A DNA stretch of 64,000 nt from Sporosarcina sp. P33 (GTDB taxonomy: Bacteria; Bacillota; Bacilli; Bacillales_A; Planococcaceae): positions 804,501-868,500 of the forward strand of contig NZ_CP015027.1 in the NCBI RefSeq assembly GCF_002077155.1, read 5' to 3'. The position numbers were made by a program, and so were the translations under genes. The notes below the pieces were generated by a model. The model saw only the letters and a list, made by a program, of their open reading frames with translations, was not told the origin of the DNA and did no database searches. Positions within the stretch are counted from its first letter, which is position 1. Every line of letters begins with the position of its first letter. Below, piece after piece: positions 61,756 through 64,000 of this stretch.

Positions 61756-62727
61756 ATGCTAATAGTTATACTACTAACTGCTTGTGGCAATACAGATACT
61801 AATACATCTGCCCCCAAAGTGGATGATGAAGAAAAACTGTTATCAGTCTTCACAACAGTCTATCCCCTTCAATATTTCACAGAACGAATTGGTGGCAGCT
61901 ATGTGGATGTCAAATCAATCTATCCAGCTGGAACCGACGAGCATACATTTGACCCGACGCAGAAGGATATGATAGCACTTGCTGATTCTGACCTATTCTT
62001 TTATATCGGGCTTGGACTAGAAGGTTTTGTGGAAAATGCGAAAAAATCGATGCAAGGCGAACATGTAAAAATGATTGCGACTGCAGAATCAATTCCTGAA
62101 GAAATGCTTCTTGAAGACGATGAAGAGGATTCAGACAATGATGAAGATAGTAGCGACGAACACGATGCTGAGTTTGATGAACACGAGGACCACGGAGCTT
62201 ATGATCCTCACGTATGGATTTCTCCGGTACTAAGTGTCGAACTAGCTTCGTCGATAAAAAATTCTCTTATTGAAGCAGCACCCAATAAGAAAGCCGATTT
62301 TGAAAAAAACTTTGAATCATTACGTACTGACTTAATGGCACTTGATAATAAATTTAAAGAGATGGCATTAAATAGCACAACAAAGACGTTTTTCGTTTCA
62401 CATGCTGCTTTCGGCTATATCGCAAAAACGTATGGACTTGAGCAAGTAGCAATTGCAGGTTTGAACTCACAAAGTGAGCCCTCACAAAAACAATTAGCAT
62501 CTATAGTGAAATCTGCGAAGGAACAGGAAGTGAAATACGTATTTTTCGAACAAAACGTATCATCAAAACTTACCGATATTGTCAGGAAGGAAGTCGGTGC
62601 GGAATCGCTTACGCTCCACAACCTTGGAGTACTAACTGCCGAAGACATCAAAAACAAAGAAGACTATTTCTCCTTAATGGAGCGTAACATTAATACACTA
62701 AAAAAAGCATTAGATGGAAAAAAATAA
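61756..62727 (+). CDS. znuA: Zinc-binding lipoprotein AdcA/ZnuA, split by the IS
   Basis: The main part of a zinc-binding ABC transporter lipoprotein (cluster A-I): a lipobox remnant LLTACGN, SVFTTVYPLQYFTERIGGSY, PAGTDEHTFDPTQKDM with the first His ligand, an acidic/His loop (DSDNDEDSSDEHDAEFDEHE, DHGAYDPHVWISPVLSVELA), FFVSHAAFGYIAKTYGLEQV and a late YVFFEQNVSSKLTDI. It normally captures zinc outside the cell. The frame is open upstream to the IS end, but start codon and ribosome site are on the other side of the element. Starting at ATG 61756 would leave a poor signal peptide, so it is probably inactive or weakly made. Confidence 0.88.
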   Translation: MLIVILLTACGNTDTNTSAPKVDDEEKLLSVFTTVYPLQYFTERIGGSYVDVKSIYPAGTDEHTFDPTQKDMIALADSDLFFYIGLGLEGFVENAKKSMQGEHVKMIATAESIPEEMLLEDDEEDSDNDEDSSDEHDAEFDEHEDHGAYDPHVWISPVLSVELASSIKNSLIEAAPNKKADFEKNFESLRTDLMALDNKFKEMALNSTTKTFFVSHAAFGYIAKTYGLEQVAIAGLNSQSEPSQKQLASIVKSAKEQEVKYVFFEQNVSSKLTDIVRKEVGAESLTLHNLGVLTAEDIKNKEDYFSLMERNINTLKKALDGKK

Positions 62728-62958
62728 AAGAATCTAAAAAGGGAATGTTCTTTCAAAGTTTGTTGCTTATGAAATGCAATCGTAAACAACTTAAACGTTG
62801 ATTTTGACTCTCTGCTATTTGTCCAGTTAATATACTTACCAATAATCGCCACAACTTTGTCTTATTTTCTCCATAGATAATGGATTTTTAATGTATATCA
62901 TTATATATAAGAGGGATACAAGGGAATACATCCCCGAAAATTAATGGAGGTGAATGTT

Positions 62959-63348
62959 TTGAAAAGATCGTTATTAGGAGCAGTTTTATTAAGCGTTTTG
63001 TTTGTTCTTGCTGCTTGTGGTGGAAAAGACGCAAGTGATGAAACGGGTCAGGTAGATACTACCGGCACTACTGGCGGATCAACCGTTAGTAATGAAATAA
63101 ATATTACGGCAATAAACTTTGAATTTAATCAGGAAGAGTATACTGTTAAGGCTGGAGAAGAGGTTAAAGTAATATTTACAAACGAAGAAGGCATGCACGG
63201 GATTACTATCGCTGGACTTGACGTTGACATTAAAGGCGATGGCGAGGCAACTTTCACACCTACTGAACCAGGTGAATACACCATTTATTGTAATCTTCCC
63301 TGTGGTACTGGACATGCAGATATGAAGTCAACACTTGTTGTTACATGA
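62959..63348 (+). CDS. CuA-type cupredoxin lipoprotein
   Basis: A 129-residue lipoprotein with lipobox LAAC (Cys near residue 21), a Gly/Thr linker and a cupredoxin domain like subunit II of cytochrome oxidase. The copper-binding motif CNLPCGTGHADM has the C-x3-C-x3-H-x2-M spacing of a binuclear CuA site, with an upstream His in GMHGITI. TTG 62959 follows GGAGGTG. Stand-alone CuA proteins can act as electron carriers or copper buffers; here it lies between a zinc protein and a second multicopper oxidase. Confidence 0.88.
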   Translation: MKRSLLGAVLLSVLFVLAACGGKDASDETGQVDTTGTTGGSTVSNEINITAINFEFNQEEYTVKAGEEVKVIFTNEEGMHGITIAGLDVDIKGDGEATFTPTEPGEYTIYCNLPCGTGHADMKSTLVVT

Positions 63349-63401
63349 TTATTATTCACATTTCACAAGCTACATTAATATCATTATTTGAAAATACCCT
63401 A

Positions 63402-63440
63402 AAAATAGCCAGTGCATACTCATTGCACTGGCTATTTCTA
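63402..63440. terminator. Bidirectional terminator between the CuA protein and the second oxidase
   Basis: AAATAGCCAGTGCA pairs with TGCACTGGCTATTT; T-rich on both strands. Confidence 0.85.
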
Positions 63441-63487
63441 TATTCTTTTTTCTGTGTTGGTTTTTATCGGGTTCCGGGCTTATAGGT

Positions 63488-64000
63488 TTACTCCACCTTT
63501 ATCTGAGCCATCATCCCATTGTCTTCGTGTTCAAGTATATGGCAGTGGATCATATACACGCCCTTATCCTTAAACTTTATAGCAATTTTCACTCTCTCTT
63601 CCGGTTTTACGGAGATACTGTCCTTCCAGCCCTGTTCATTTTCCGGTGGCGCTTCCCCATTTCTTGAGATTATTTTAAATTGGGTTCCATGGATATGGAC
63701 TGGATGAATCATTCCTCCCATAGCGTCCGGTTTATTGTAAATTTCCCACACTTCGGTAACCCCTTGCTTTTGTGTGAAATCAATTCTTTCTGCATTAAAT
63801 TTCTTTCCGTTAATCGTTACTTTGTCCATCATTCCAAAAAACTCCACCTTCTTTGTAACCGGTAAGTTCATCTCTTCTTCTGTTATTGAGAAATTATTCA
63901 TCTCCCCCGGAAGGCTGCTGTCCTCTCCACTTTGATCAGAAACCTCAAATGGCAAAAGGATTGATTCATCTTCATTTATTAACGCTAAGCCTTTTTCAGT
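63488..64000 (-). CDS. Multicopper oxidase, second copy (5' end beyond window)
   Basis: The C-terminal part of a multicopper oxidase, highly similar to the gene at 57513: GMMDKVTINGKKFNAERID, WEIYNKPDAMGGMIHPVHIH, ERGWKDSISV-like region as EQGWKDSISVKPEERVK, and MIHCHILEHEDNGMMAQ with the Cys, His and Met ligands. The frame stays open to the window end, so only 170 or so residues are visible. A difference at the ligand region, HPVHIH for HPFHIH, is conservative. Confidence 0.93.
   Translation of the reverse strand, partial: TEKGLALINEDESILLPFEVSDQSGEDSSLPGEMNNFSITEEEMNLPVTKKVEFFGMMDKVTINGKKFNAERIDFTQKQGVTEVWEIYNKPDAMGGMIHPVHIHGTQFKIISRNGEAPPENEQGWKDSISVKPEERVKIAIKFKDKGVYMIHCHILEHEDNGMMAQIKVE

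Overview
The window looks like chromosome of an endospore-forming member of the Bacillales; a Sporosarcina/Planococcaceae-type organism is my guess. Supporting this are strong Shine-Dalgarno sites with many TTG and GTG starts, a cysteine-rich CotY/CotZ-type spore crust protein, a YheC/YheD ATP-grasp coat-associated protein, two SpoIIP-type proteins, a YlxY-like deacetylase, and Bacillus-type FadR and Zur operators. No rRNA, tRNA or CRISPR array was recognised.

Layout. 1-11.7 kb is mostly ordinary chromosome: fadN (cut by the window edge), a thioredoxin-like gene, a 21-bp tandem repeat array, a C39-like protein, a YpcP exonuclease, two tandem FPG/YPG-repeat proteins beside a CotZ-like gene, two ATP-grasp genes, a GlcD-type oxidase coupled to a BASS-type transporter, and a CapA-like protein. 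11.7-19.6 kb is a scarred stretch: an IS3-family element with gene remnants on both sides, a tyrosine recombinase, small genes, three copies of a palindromic element, and endonuclease V that appears to start at ATT between two near-identical hairpins. 19.6-30.7 kb holds an ECF sigma/anti-sigma pair, a PadR-chrA chromate operon, atoE, an SDR, an S66 peptidase and a membrane protein. 31.1-32.8 kb is an IS110-family element with about 280 bp of structured 3' non-coding sequence. 32.9-42.5 kb carries an osmolyte ABC operon, a YlxY-like gene, SLH proteins, a DUF3221 lipoprotein and DegV.

43.4-49 kb is a very AT-rich, probably acquired restriction-modification cassette: an N6-adenine methyltransferase split in two frames at an A8 tract, a C5-cytosine methyltransferase, and an 871-residue nuclease-methyltransferase fusion. 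49-55 kb has a class A penicillin-binding protein, an AIM24 protein, and an SLH gene whose 5' end is replaced by an orphan tniQ.

55-64 kb is a metal-handling region: YdhK, a Cys-rich four-helix copper protein, two SpoIIP-like proteins, two multicopper oxidases (one cut by the window edge), a CuA-type lipoprotein, and a zinc-binding adcA/znuA gene that keeps its Zur box but is split by a second IS3-family element. Two families of dispersed hairpin repeats are scattered between genes, often next to gene ends, duplications and acquired DNA.
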